64,000 nucleotides of DNA from contig NC_132881.1 of the NCBI RefSeq assembly GCF_030463535.1, forward strand, positions 4,494,026 through 4,558,025, written 5' to 3'. Within the stretch, counting starts at the first letter, position 1. Each line of letters begins with the position of its first letter. The notes beneath the pieces are model-generated. The model was given only the letters and a program-made list of their open reading frames with translations. It had not been told where the DNA came from and did no database searches. Shown in pieces: positions 45,501 through 57,559 of the stretch. Made by a program: the position numbers and the translations under genes. This DNA comes from Salminus brasiliensis (lineage: Eukaryota > Chordata > Actinopteri > Characiformes > Bryconidae).

Positions 45501-45930
45501 TGTGGAAGTCATCCTCTTTTGTCATCAGCTCTTGTCACTGGCTGCAGCACAAGCCCAAAAGCATGAGCAGTCCAACCAGGTGCTTAACAGTTGGTAAGGT
45601 GTTCTCCTCATGACGTTCTGTAAACATATCTTTTCTCATTGCAGCCAAAAAGTTTACTCCATCAGTCCACAGGACTTGTCTCCAGACTGCAACCGGCTTA
45701 CTTTGTAAACGCCAGATGCTGACCTTTGTGGTGAGACACATGAAAGGTTTTCTTCTGATGACTCATACTTGAAGTATGGGTTCATACTTGTGAGGGTATC
45801 GCTGCACAGTAGAACAGTGCACCACCACTCCAGAAGCATTTCACAGTCAAACAGAGGCTTGAATTGTCCTTTTTAGCTGCTAGGCAGCTGCTTAGAGGAG
45901 TCCATGGCTGCTGATTGTTGGGACAAGGTT
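45500..45930 (-). pseudogene. Tc1-like transposase fragment, minus strand
   Basis: The minus-strand frame at 45535-45741 reads WRQVLWTDGVNFLAAMRKDM then LPTVKHLVGLLMLLGLC. This lines up with the Tc1 catalytic core W..VLWSDE..F...PTVKHGGGSVMVWGC. The first catalytic aspartate survives in WTD. The block is truncated and frameshifted upstream (45742-45930). Confidence 0.78.
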
Positions 45931-46620
45931 GGAGGAGTCATAACTTATTATAGTATTTAATTTATATAACAAATATATAATTTAGGCGGTATATAATTTA
46001 TATCACAAATATATAATGTAGGTCTGAGACCTTGGTAAACGTTATCTGAGAGTTAAAATCTCTTCCACTAAAATAATGTTTCATACATCAACTTCATAAG
46101 CTTTGACTAACTTAATTATTCAGACTTTTTTACATTAGTTTTTGAATTTATCTTATTTATTATTTTCTTTGTATCTTTTTCTGAAATAATTTATATATAT
46201 ATATAATATTATGTTCTATATATTTTTACATTATTTAAAAATAAGTTTTATTTCTGGGGTTCATTACTTTATTTTCTTGTAATTGTGACGTATTTTGTCA
46301 AAATAATGACTGGCTTTGGCTTTATTATTTTAGATTTTATGAACTTGATGAGACCTTAAATGATTCTGTGACCATAGATTAGGGTCTATAGTCGATTAAT
46401 GCAATAGTAGCCGATGCTAAATCGATTGTTTACGCATATTTTAGTAGCCTGAACGATCACACAATATACAGGCAAGCTAGTGTTTTCAAATTGTGCCATA
46501 AAAAACCCTTCATTATAAACACAAATAATGATGTTACCATGTTTCCTTGGGATATATTCAACACGTAGTGCTCCACTGTGCCTAGAAAAGCACCACTGAG
46601 TCGCGGTGTATGTGTCGGCC
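45931..46620. other. AT-rich intergenic spacer
   Basis: TA-rich DNA with a short tandem phrase (TATAATTTATATAACAAATA type) at about 45955-46018 and a (TA)n near 46192. No gene. Confidence 0.55.
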
Positions 46621-46990
46621 AAACCTGGCCTCGAATATTGCCTGCATATGGGCTTGTGTTCACATGGCGGCGAGGCAGGAAAAGAGGAGCTGCCTGTCTG
46701 CGAGGATGTTGACATTTTCCTCGCCTGATTTAATGACCTGCTTAATTCCGCCACGTCGGCAGCCCCGCGCAGATGTTTTGCCGCTTTAATTAGTGTAATC
46801 ATCGCTCTTGAGAGAGGCCGACGGGTCACTCGGCAGGGCCTGTTTGTCAAGATGCGCCGAGTAATAACACAAAAGATGTCATTTATTCTGACGCCGCGTT
46901 CATTAAATAATGATGTGTCGAGACAAAAAGATTGTTAATCAGATGAGGGGGAAACAGATTCATTACAGAGCCAAAATTAACCTCTAGTCT
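46620..46990. promoter_or_regulatory. Candidate conserved non-coding element
   Basis: About 370 bp is repeat-poor and of mixed composition, with homeodomain-like sites (GCTTTAATTAGTGTAATCAT, CATTAAATAATGATG). A 154-codon minus-strand frame crosses it but shows no domain. It is probably regulatory DNA. Confidence 0.4.
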
Positions 46991-47191
46991 CTCAGGAAAA
47001 TGAGTTGGAATAGTGGAATAGTTCTGTTGTGGCTTCGTCCATGGTTTTCGTGCCGTTTTGGAGAGAGCTCGTTTATGTAAATCTTAGACGGCCTGCAGAA
47101 GGCCTGTGGTGGTGTTGCAGTTTGGCCAACTCTACCTAAGGAACATGATGGCCAAAGGTGCCTGTATGCAGTACTGCGCCAACGTTGTAAA

Positions 47192-47492
47192 AAGGTAAAG
47201 GTAAAGGTGCACGTATTTGTCACTGTACAGTGTGGACTGTACAGCGAAATGTGTCCTCCGCATTTAACCCATCTGGTAGTGAACACACACTCACACACAC
47301 ACATGTGTTAGGGGCAGTGAGTACACACACACACCCAGAGCGGTGGGCAGCCAACTCCAGCGCCCGGGGAGCAGAGAGGGTAAAGGGCCTTGCTCAAGGA
47401 CCCAACAGTGGCAGCTTGCCGAGCCCGGGAATCGAACCCACAACCCTGTTATCGATATCCCGGCGCTCTAACCGCTGAGCCACCACTGCCCC
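47192..47492 (-). repeat. tRNA-derived SINE, family 1
   Basis: On the minus strand it reads GGTGGCTCAGCGGTTAGAGC (A box), then GTTGTGGGTTCGATTCCCGG (B box), a body with CTTGAGCAAGGCCC, CA/TG runs, and a tail GGTTAAATGCGGAGGACACA ending in (CTTTAC)n. It is nearly the same as 62863-63140. The intact boxes suggest it is fairly young. Confidence 0.85.
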
Positions 47493-47532
47493 ACTGTAGT
47501 CACTGGTAGGAAAATTAGCCTGAAAATCTGCG

Positions 47533-48200
47533 TATCTGGACAGTAAGTGTTTATCTCCTCAGTAAAACACTGATATTCCTACAGAAAGTGGTGGTGGTGG
47601 TGGTTCTCCATCACTGTGTTCATCATCAGAACATCTCCAAAGTTCTCCTCTCTCATGGAGTCTAGTATTATTTAGAGTTCTCCTCAGATCAACACCTGGT
47701 TTGGTGGTAAATTAGGGCTTAATGATGGTAAATCAGGTGAGCTGCTGCTGCTGCTGCTGATGGAGTTGAACCGATCCTCCATGCTGTGCTGAAAAAAGAG
47801 AAACAAGAGCTTCTCATTCTGAAGAAATAAAGTAGTGAGATCTTGTCGGTGAGCTAGTCTGAAGAACAGAGCTCGGTTCCTCCAGGTTTCTCCTGGACGC
47901 CCCCCAGTCCAGCCAGCACAGCGTGGAGGATGTGTTCAATCAACTCCAGCAGCAGCAGCAGCAGCAGCTCACCTGATTTACCATCATTAAGCCCTGATTT
48001 ACCACCAAACCAGGTGTTGATCTGAGGAGAACTCTAAATAACACTAGACTCCATGAGAGAGGAGAACTTTGGAGATGTTCTAATGATGAACACAGTGATG
48101 GAGAACCACCACTACCACTTTCTGTAGGAATGTTATTAATATTAGTGTTTATTCTAATATCAGTGATTTACTGAGGAGATAAACACTTACTGTCCAGATA
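47533..48200. mobile_element. Foldback element with arms of about 260-290 bp
   Basis: Left end TATCTGGACAGTAAGTGTTT and right end AAACACTTACTGTCCAGATA are exact inverted repeats. Pairing continues inward through GGTTCTCCATCACTGTGTTC, TCTCATGGAGTCTAGTATTA and a (CTG)n/(CAG)n tract to about 47793 and 47913, with a few mismatches and one indel region. The loop of about 120 bp has no coding capacity. No clear target-site duplication was identified, so the superfamily is open. Confidence 0.88.
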
Positions 48201-49680
48201 AGCAGCTTTTGACTAAAATATCCGCACAGTACTGTACTCGTCACTGTCATATTAAACCCAAGGCTTTTATTTAGTCTTTATTTCCCCACATCATTTAAAC
48301 ACCGTAAAAGCAGCGAGAGCGCTACAGCACTACAGCAGTCATACGTGGTGCCTCAGTCTCACGCTTGCAGTTTGAACGGGGACGGCGAGTCTCCTGGGCT
48401 CTTGGCGTGCTTCAGATCGAATTATGAACCTATGTTATTTCAAATTTATTTTCATTAATTAAAGTTGAGGACGTCTTGATAAATTCCAATACCCGGGTCG
48501 CCAAGAATCAGACAGGCGAAATTCCCAGTGTATCTCACTTCAATTAGTTACATTTAAAACCCTCTCCCAAGTTTTTTCCTCGAACCATTCAACTCACTCC
48601 GAGCTGCAGGAACGAGGTCAAGCAGGCGACGCGCTCGGCAATCTGATGAAAAACAAGCGGCGTCTCCGAATAATTTCAGAGTTGAAACGTATGTACGCCA
48701 TATACTGGCTTGATGGGCGTGTTGCATCAGATTCAGATAGAAAAACTGTGTTTTGCTTGGAGAGCACTTTTAAATACACTGCTTATTAGCCTCTAAAAAT
48801 AACTGCAGAGAAGCGAATCACGGAAATGAGCTTCCAATTAAAACTATGGCAACTTTTAAATGAAATAAATGTTCCCAAGAACAAATATGCTGAATACGCA
48901 CTCATAATGCTTTCTCATCTGAAAGGAGCAAAGACATAACGCGCTTTTATCTGGACGTGTTATTAATTAATCCAATGAATATTTCATTTTCTGGTCATAG
49001 AGACGTTGCAGTATGTTTAAGGAGAATCGTCCTCAAGTTCTTCGTTAGGCCTCAGCTATGTTTGCCACCTCATTTATTGCTGCATTACAACCTGCTGGTG
49101 ATTCTGTTTGTCCTGCAGCTGTATTGCAAGGCTCCCAGGCTCCCAAATGGACCTTAGGCTGGACGTATGATCTTATAGATGTTTGAAACCAATGGAGAAT
49201 AATGGTTTGGTGTGGAATGCTCCATCCTAGAAAGCTTTCTGGGTCAGAAATGTTCACAGTGGCAGTGAATGCAACCAGCCGTCTGAAAAGTGTAACGCCT
49301 CTGAAAGCTGCACTATTAAAACACACGGTTCTTCAGTGGATCTTTCTGACCACTCAGAGAACCATTTCAAAGCTTTAATAGTTCTGATATATGATGGAAG
49401 ACTTTTGTAGGTGCTTCTATAAAGCATCATATAGGCTTCCATGATTAGTGTTACTATGTGTGCTCACAGCCTTGTTACCTGATACCTGAGGTATTGATTT
49501 TTGTCAGGCACATATATTTAAACTAGTTTAAGTGGCGGAAGAGTACAAGCAGGCGCTGGCAGGCAGAAAAGACCCCCAATAAAACCTGTTTTTTAGATTT
49601 AGTACTATTTATCATCATCAACGTTACATATGAAACTCAGATGATGCATGTAGATTTACTGATGGCTTTGAATAGTAAGT
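48201..49680. other. Intergenic DNA with CNE-like part at about 48440-48960
   Basis: About 48440-48960 is repeat-poor with phrases such as TTCATTAATTAAAGTTGAGG and CACTTCAATTAGTTACATTT. No gene in the rest. Confidence 0.38.
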
Positions 49681-49683
49681 ATG

Positions 49684-49687
49684 TATG

Positions 49688-49773
<86 letters not shown>

Positions 49774-49774
49774 C

Positions 49775-49814
<40 letters not shown>
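49684..49814. repeat. Compound (TA)n-(TG)n microsatellite
   Basis: ATGTATGTATG leads into about 75 bp of TA, a TATACATATA interruption and then about 22 bp of TG. Any open frame here is simple-sequence artefact. Confidence 0.95.
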
Positions 49815-50414
49815 TGTAGCCACCAAAACCCCTGTTTCCTATCAGTACCATTGTAAAAAATGCAAATTTTATTTTTAATAAAATAAAACTTTAACAGCCT
49901 GAATTTCTCAACAGTTGCATTATGTTGAAAATTTGAGAAGTCAGTGGGAATCCCTTTTAAAAAATATTTTCACTCCCTTTTGGCACCTTTTCTTTTTAAA
50001 AGTGCAGTTATTTTGTTGTCTGATTTTTTTAAAATAAAAAATAAATGTGTGACAAATTATTTATCCCTTAATACGTTTGTACATTATAAGGGTAGCCATC
50101 CACAAACAGTCACATACCTGATTAAAAAAAAAGAAGATTGAAAAAAAAAAATTTGTTGAATAAAAGACATTGTTTCTGTGTAGTAATGGTATCCATTACA
50201 GTGGAGTCCAGAACGCTGAGACTACTGGTGAAAATGCATCTATTTTGAATCTTGTAATATTTACTTTTTGTGTTATACATTTTCATAATTCTCAAACCTT
50301 CTTTTCTTTACTTCCAGGTTTAAATGCAAACAAACAAACAGATTTTTTAAGTGACCTCAGGCGTCTGAAGGCTACTGTAGTAGTTTTAAGGACTGTGTAC
50401 AAAAGACTCTAGGA

Positions 50415-50590
50415 CTCGAAAATGTGCTACAAAGGGTTCTTTGAGTGATGCCATAGAGGAACCACTTTTTTTAGTTCCTTAAAAAACATTTGTGAAAGAA
50501 TATAAAGAACCTTATAATTTGTGAACCAGGTTCTTTAAATATTTAAAAGGTCTCTTTAGAAGAACCATTTGTAAACCCAGTGTCTTTAGC
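50415..50590. mobile_element. MITE of the GGTTCTTTGAG type
   Basis: It begins AAAATGTGCTACAAAGGGTT, then CTTTGAGTGATGCCATAGAG and GAACCACTTTTTTTAGTTCC. The centre has GTGAACCAGGTTCTTTAAAT. It is related to the copy at 17655-17890; the right end is lost. Confidence 0.65.
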
Positions 50591-51590
50591 CCTCCCTAAA
50601 ACATATTTTGAATTTTTATTTATTTATTTGTTTTCTTATATGTATTTTTAGATTAATTGTCAGTTAAATTATAGTAAGATAATAATATATAAGCAAAAAA
50701 ACTTTATATAAATAAAGTATGACAAATAAATGATCACCATCTCAGTATTGTCCAAAATAATCGTGATTAGGGTTTTCTATAATCTATTTCTCTATAATCG
50801 AGCAGTCCTATTACATACACCTCTTTTTACCCCCCACTTCTGATTTCACCCCAATCCATCTTCAACGGCTGCCGGATTCAGTTGCAAAGCCTCAAACAAG
50901 ACAAACCGATGTGCACAGAAAGGCCAGTGTCTCGTTTCTTTTTGCACTGGGAGCGCTGGCACAGGCCACTGATCACAACGAATGGCCGAGAGGCCGCAGC
51001 GCGCTCGCTGTGTAAACACACCTGCGGTGGATGATTCACCACAGGCCTCGAGGTCCCGACACCCCACGACCCAGTCAGAGAAGCGCCCTCGTTTCTCCCC
51101 AATGGACACCAAGCGCTCATGAAAAACAGCCCGCGGGGCATTCTGGCCAAACAATCTTAAGTGACGTAATTAGCATTAGCTTGATTTGCCCGGTGAGCCG
51201 GTACTGTAAAGCCGACTGTGTGCGCCTCGCTGTAAAGAATGAACGCCGGACTCCGCATGGTCTCTTTTTTTGGGGGGGGGGTATTTATTGACGACTTCCT
51301 AAACGAAAAAAAAAGGCCTCAACTGGCAAATAATTACCCACGTTAGCTTGATTGGAAATTGCCCATTGAAAGGCCTGTGCTGTCGTAGGAGTAGTAATGC
51401 TGGACACGTTTCTTGGATGAACTCGTTATGACCTCATCTCCCAAACAAAATACCCACTAATGATGAAAGTTGGCTTTTGGAAGGACTTGAGCAGCACTAG
51501 TAATATGCCTGTACATTTCTACTGCACATGACAACGCAAACCTTGTTTCCAGCACCAACTGTTTATATTATGTGAAAGATCTTTAAACCT
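50591..51590. other. Intergenic DNA, CNE-like at about 50860-51400
   Basis: The GC-rich, repeat-poor stretch at about 50860-51400 (for example GACGTAATTAGCATTAGCTT) may be conserved. A G run lies near 51275. No gene. Confidence 0.35.
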
Positions 51591-52830
51591 TTACAGATTC
51601 TTTGCACTCATACAGGCCATGCAGTACCAAGAACCGTTTTGACGTATGAGCATGGAGTACCTCCACATAATACTATTATTAATAATAATAATGTAAAAAT
51701 ACAATGTGCAAAACCCCCCACATGTGCAATTAAGAGTCATTTGCAATTACCTGTAAATAATCTGTAAATAATATTGTTATTGTTTTTTTACTTTTATGAA
51801 TTATAGTGTGTATATAGTGGTAATTGATCTATGTTTTTGCATCTGAGTGTCTTGCTATCCCTTTTCTGCTGAGACACTGAGAATTTCCCCACTGTGGGAC
51901 TAATAATCTTATCTTATCTTAAGCTCCTAGGAATTACTTTTAAATTGGTGTACAATCTTTACATTACATGAAGGTTCTTCCAGCCTTTAAAGATTATTTG
52001 CACTTATACAGGTCCACTCTTGGCTCCATTAACAACCTTCCTGTAGCTCCTTTTCTGGAAAAATGAGAAGTGTAAATGGGAAGAACCTTGTTAAAGTTGA
52101 AAGGACCTGAACATTTTGTAAGTTCCTGCGAAGAACCCCTTAATTGGTGTGGGATCTTTACATTACATGAAGCTTCTTCCAAATGATAAGATCTACTTTT
52201 GGCTCCATAAATAACCTTTTGAAGAACCTCCTGAGAAGAACCTTTAAATTAGTATAGAACCTCCTGTAATACTTAAAAATGTAAAAGAGCTGTTTGAGGA
52301 ACCTTCTCTGTCACATATTGCTTATGTGCTATACCGGTTCTAAACAACGTCCTTCCTAGAAGCTTTACAATAAGTGGAGGTTCTTCAAACCTTTAAAGAC
52401 CCTTCCAGTAGTCAGTTCCTTACAAGAACCTGTGTGAAGAAGCATTTTAGAGTTTGAAGGACCTCCACATAGAACTGTTTACCTGGTATACAAGCAGTAA
52501 GGCCTGTAAAGGTTCTTTAACTCACACAGCTCATGGCTTAAGCTCAAGGCTCCCTAAAGAAACAGATGTTTCTTTTTGGTAAATGAGTGTGAAGAAGCAG
52601 TGAAGGGTTTAAAGATCACATGCTCTATTAATACCAGTTCCCACAACCTTTACATTAGGTCGAGGTTCTTCACACGTCCACAAATCCAACGTACAGAAAT
52701 GTCCTCCACAGAAACCAGCACATTTTATGCGTTTATTATTATTACGTGAAGGTTCTTCAAACCTTTGAGGGAGTCAAAAGTGCTTCTTCAATGGCATCAC
52801 CCAAGAAGAGCACCTTTAGCAGAACTAAAT
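51590..52830. repeat. Field of dispersed GGTTCTTC/GAAGAACC motifs
   Basis: More than fifteen occurrences of GGTTCTTC, GAAGAACC, GAACCTT and CTTTAAAG-type phrases appear at irregular spacing, many next to TTTACATTACATGAAG or CAAACCTTTAAAGA. Two near copies of GATCTTTACATTACATGAAG-like phrases lie at 51955 and 52150. This looks like old, stacked and partly amplified copies of the MITE at 50415. Confidence 0.6.
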
Positions 52831-53049
52831 AAGCTTCAGACCTCAGACGTCGCATTCGTCTTAACAGACCGACTGCATTTGGGTCTCTTTAAAGAAAACA
52901 GTGTTTCCCCAGCTGTAAGCAGGTCCATGTATCATTTTAATGACATCACTGGAACGTCCCGAGTAGGACCCTTTTGAAAAACAGCGCTTGGCAAGTTGTG
53001 AAACAGTGTCATTTATATCCATCATCATCAGTTCAGTAGTGGAGATGAT

Positions 53050-53480
53050 AATGCATTTGCTCGCGCAGTAAAAACAAGCACGTCGCCGGTGCTCGGGCTC
53101 GTCGGGTTGTGCGTGTCTCAGTGTTTTTTTTTTTTGTTTTTTTTTTCGCGTCGAGGGCAGAGCTGACTTTCCGAGCATGCCTGATGAGCGGCTGAACCAA
53201 TTTGTCTCCCCGAGCCCCCAGGAACTTTGCAGAACTCTCTAAAGTAATTCCCTCAATTCTGGCTGCCTAAAACCTTGTCCCGGCACAAACAATAGCATTG
53301 CTTTGTAAAAGCCATTCTAAAACCTCTGCCAAGCATAATTTATCATTTGAATTACAATAGGCCACTTAACACAGCTTAAATTATTTCTCTGCACTATCAG
53401 CTACTCGACTGGCTTGGTGTTGTAACAGCACACTATCATGAACGGGCGCGGGTTATGAGGTAGTCCCTTATCAAAGGCTC
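53050..53480. promoter_or_regulatory. Candidate conserved non-coding element
   Basis: From about 53160 to 53460 the DNA is repeat-free and of even composition (AACAATAGCATTGCTTTGTA, AAGCATAATTTATCATTTGA). A T run at 53124-53146 lies at its left edge. Function is inferred only. Confidence 0.35.
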
Positions 53481-53810
53481 AGCGCCGTAAGTTTCAGGGA
53501 AACAACTGCTCGCAACTTTCTTTCTTTCCTTCTTGCTGTAAGGTACGGACCAAATGACATGAGTTTCTAGCGGTGGCTTCGTGCGTGTTTGAGGAGTAGG
53601 TGAGCTTTACGTTGCTTACGTTGCTTTGAATAGATGGCGGAGGGGGCAGCGGCGGCCACTGACCCGATTGTTTCATCATACTCTCGCTCTTAAAGGAGGT
53701 CTGCTGGCAATGCTGGTCAAAACAACGACTTAAAAGTTAGTTAGGTATTAGCATACAGATGGGATTAGCATTATGGATTTATCATATTTATGATATCTTT
53801 TGCCTGGAAC

Positions 53811-53965
53811 CACCTACACTCTTAAAAACGAAGGTGCTACGCCGCTTTGCCATCAGCAGCCGGAGTCTGAGAGAGCACAATTGGCCGCGTTCTTTCCCCT
53901 CATACTGTTAAAGCGATGGTGTTCGGCACAGGCGTCTGTTGGCTGGTGTGTTGGTGCTGATGTCC
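53811..53965 (+). repeat. MITE end joined to SINE family 2
   Basis: The MITE terminal phrase ACACTCTTAAAAACGAAGGT ending GCTAC (53818-53842) runs directly into the SINE body GCCATCAGCAGCCGGAGTCT (53850), then GCACAGGCGTCTGTTGGCTG. One element has inserted into, or recombined with, the other. Confidence 0.65.
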
Positions 53966-54584
53966 CTGACGTCACTATATACAGGGCACTGATTTGTGGG
54001 TATACCCAGAATCCATTGTGTTGTTTGGTTTGCAGATTGGTGTGCAGCTTCTCTGAGGAAGACCAACGTTCAGACTGTCGCACAGCCGTGGGCTCCCACA
54101 CATATGTCCGAAATCGGTCACTACCTTGTTGAATTCTGTTCCCTATAATAGGCGCCGTCACTGAGCGCTAACATGACATGCTTTTTAGTATGATTATTCC
54201 ACGTCAAGGGGTCTGAAACATTACAGACATATTCTAGGCTTAATACTTAATACTTAATCCAGGTCAGTGGTTCCCAGTGGGCTTTTAGATGCGAATGTAA
54301 GAAGTCATCAATGTAGCAATATGAGGAGCTCAGTCGCTTGACTGAATTGAATAATTACACAACAAAACACACCAAAAAAATGATTTCAAATCTTATTGAT
54401 TGTATCCGTTAATCTGATGATAAAAGAATTCCATAAAACCAACAAGAGAAACTGTTTCCTTTGACTTGCACTGAAAATAGATACTCAGATACTCTGTATC
54501 AAAGTTTTGCAGAAAACAATTAAGAAATACTGACAGCCAGTGACCCCTCAGCAGGACCGCCATGGCCCACCAGTGGTCTAGATC
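53966..54584. other. Intergenic DNA without a gene
   Basis: No recognised repeat or coding signal. AT-rich after 54190. Confidence 0.45.
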
Positions 54585-54770
54585 AGAGATTTCCAACCCT
54601 GGCCCTGGAGAACCCCCTTTCAGTGCACACTGCCATGATGATCCGCTATAGCACATTACCTTCAACGCAGGAAGGGCTTATTAATTAGCAGATTACCTGG
54701 ATCAGGTACACTAAAATGCAAGGGACAGGGAGTCCTCCAGGACCAGGCTTAGGAATCTCCAGATTGCATT
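54585..54770. mobile_element. Short hAT-like MITE with inverted ends
   Basis: Left end AGAGATTTCCAACCCTGGCC then CTGGAGAA, right end GAGTCCTCCAGGACCAGGCT then TAGGAATCTCC. The two are imperfect inverted repeats, with a centre containing TTAATTAGCAGATTACCTGG. This is a common fish element type. A single related end starts at 54797 (CAGTGGTCTCCAGCCC). Confidence 0.7.
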
Positions 54771-55667
54771 GCATTATTGCATGCTAGCTCTACAGCAGTG
54801 GTCTCCAGCCCTACCTTCCTGCAGGTCTCTCAACTCCAACACAAAGTCTACCACAGCTCATTCAGCCCATTAAGAACTCCTGTCTTTGTCCAAGTCTTTG
54901 AGAAGGTAGCTCTCTCATTTCTACTATATGTAGAAGGTTGAGTCCCAAAACACACAGTGGGGTCCAAAGGTCTGAGAGCACTAGTGAATGGCCTCTGTTT
55001 TGCATTGTTTTGAGACTCTGATGAAAACTTCCATGGTGGAGATCGGACTCAAAACACGCCTGACCTTTTTTTTACAAAGGTGTAAACGAAGACGGTCAAT
55101 GGAGATGATCAGTGAAGATGGACAGCGCCATAAATATGCCTAAATTTGCCATCACCTTTCTCTGCTTTTAGCGTTTTCACGTTTTTTTAGAGTGGTCTCA
55201 GACTTTTGGACACGCTTCCATGTTCCTTGTGGGCAGGCCTGAGCATGCTGTGGCCTAAAGTTGATGGACACTTTAACAAGATAATGTAGATATGACACAC
55301 AATCCATTGAGCAGCCTATTATTGCTGGTTTTCCCAGACTGTGATACACTGTGTAACTCCAAAGAAGACATAATTAATGAAGGAGATTAAGGCCTCTGAC
55401 AAAAACGACCCGTTTTCTTTCCTTCCTCTGCTAGCGTTCGCTCAGGCTGAATGCTAGCTGCCTGACGTCATGTGGCTTAGCTGCATTAGGCCCGTGTTTG
55501 TGAATGCAGGACCGGGCAGCAGCGATTCCTTTGGAAAGCCCAGATTTAATTAGTCCATAAATCCCCTGAAAAATTCATGAATTTGTCTTGCCCCCTCATT
55601 GAAGTGACTTAGCCAGTGGTGTGAGGCCTTTTCAGGCCAGCTTGGTAAATCGGGGACCGCTCTTGCG

Positions 55668-55723
<56 letters not shown>

Positions 55724-57559
55724 GAAAGAGAAAAGAAACAACTGTTTATGTAAATAGGGGCTGTGTGTTTACTTGATGGAAGAATGGCGGAGCCGTGGTC
55801 TCTGCGCTCAGCTTAGCGAGGCCCAGCCAAAGGGGACCTCTCACCAGCAACTTCAGCCTTATTAAACTGATTACCAACTCCAGCTAATTAATCAGAGCCC
55901 AAAGAAGGAGCAGTGTGTGTCGCCCCCAGATTCTCTTCTCTCTCTCCTTTTCACTCTGTCTCTCTCTCTCTCTCTCTCTCTCTTTCACATACACTCTCTC
56001 TCTCTTTCTCGTCTAGTCCCCCCCCCCACCTCCTCCTTTCTTCTCTTCTTTCTTTTCTTTCCTCAGCTCCGATGGAAGGGAGGGGAGGTGGTTATTTTCA
56101 TGCATCATCAGAACTGGTGGGACGGGAGGACGAGTAGTAATTACCTTACACAAACAAGACTGAGATTGCCTGTGAAGCTGGCTCTTTATTTTAGCTGCTG
56201 AGGAAAAAAGGGGGGGGCGAATGTGGAGGGTGTGGGGGGGGGGGGGGGTGAGATGGGGGGTGTCGCAATGACTTCAAAACACAAGTACAAGTGTGCTTCC
56301 ACATGAATACGCTTATTCTTTTATTCGAAAACGACTCTTTCGGATCCTCGCATGTCACGCAACCTGTAAAGACTGGGCTTGGTGTCTGAACTCTGCATCT
56401 TTAGCATCGCGCTGTAGCTATGAGGCTAAGCGAGCAATCAAGGAGTGTGTGAGCCAATAGGGTTAAGCTGTTGAGAGATTTCTAACGGACGTAAATATGG
56501 GATTCTAGAGATTCTGACACTGTACAGAAGTAGGCTGACATGGACTGCAGTTAGCAGAGTTATAGCAACGGACGCTTTTGCAGTCAGTGGAGCGTCACAA
56601 TTATTTTGACGCTGTTGTTGTAAAGCCCCTATCTACTGTTTCAAATATTAACAAATATTTTAATATTTGCTGCAGCCCTCAGAACTCAGTCAGAGATCTT
56701 TACATGATCGGCTTTGGCCTCACAATAGCATCGTGAACAACTGCCGGTGTGGGGAATCAACGTGCAAGAACATGCAGACTAGATTAGATTATGGATCCAG
56801 TGTTTTTTTATTAATATTATTATTATTATTATTATTGCCATTTTTAGGCCGACAAAGTAAACAATTTCCATGCTGTTTTAGTGAAAGGAGCTAGAAACAA
56901 GGAAAATATATCACAGGGGTGTGTGCTGAGCACCCAGAGCTTAAACAAGCTAACACATGGTTGGTATGACTAGTAAATGTACTTTGATTAACCCCTTAAA
57001 CAGCCTATGGTCCGCCAGTGGGCCGAAAGTGCTACCAAGGAGTCCGCCAAGGAATAGCCCCACCAGTTTGCACAGAAGTGCGAAGTAGTTACTGAATAGT
57101 AACGACTTAGTGTGTGACTAGCCCTTCTGCATTAAAGGGTAAACACAGGTGATGGGGTCTTCTAGGTACATGCTGTTAGCTGGGGGAAGCAGGGTACGCC
57201 AGCCTTATGCCAAATACCTCCTTAAGCGATTGTACTGATGCAGACGAATTTCCAGGTGGATTTCTTTACATCCGGAATAGCTGTAGGGCCACAATACCCC
57301 AACATCTGGCACATAGAGTATGGTAGAAACTGTATGAGCAACTCAACCCCAGTGTCCAGTTTACCTTTACCTCCATTGTGTGTTAGTAGCATTAGCCTCA
57401 CAGCTCTAAAGAAGCAAGCTGCCGTCCCAAGCCCCATGTCTTGGCTGATGTACTACATTTGGGCTAAGGGGAGAATTTGACTTTCGGCCAAACCATCACT
57501 TTAAAATGTGTCATCAGTTTGACATTTTCTTTAATTCTAAACATTAGAGCGCAGTAATG
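54771..57559. other. Intergenic DNA with microsatellites
   Basis: Holds (CA)n at about 55677-55710, (CT)n at about 55959-55983 and a G-rich patch at about 56208-56260. About 55380-55620, 55790-55900 and 56070-56200 look CNE-like (GATTAATTAGTCC-like and TAATTAATCAGAGCC phrases). No gene. Confidence 0.4.

Noticed and set aside
46386..46850. 154-codon minus-strand frame
   Set aside because: No domain, no splice context, and it overlaps a CNE-like block. It may be chance in GC-balanced DNA.
49624..49878. Frames of alternating Ile-Tyr
   Set aside because: Translation of a (TA)n/(TG)n microsatellite.
50846..51291. Overlapping frames of 86-102 codons on both strands
   Set aside because: Frames overlap in antisense with no family resemblance; more consistent with GC-rich non-coding DNA.
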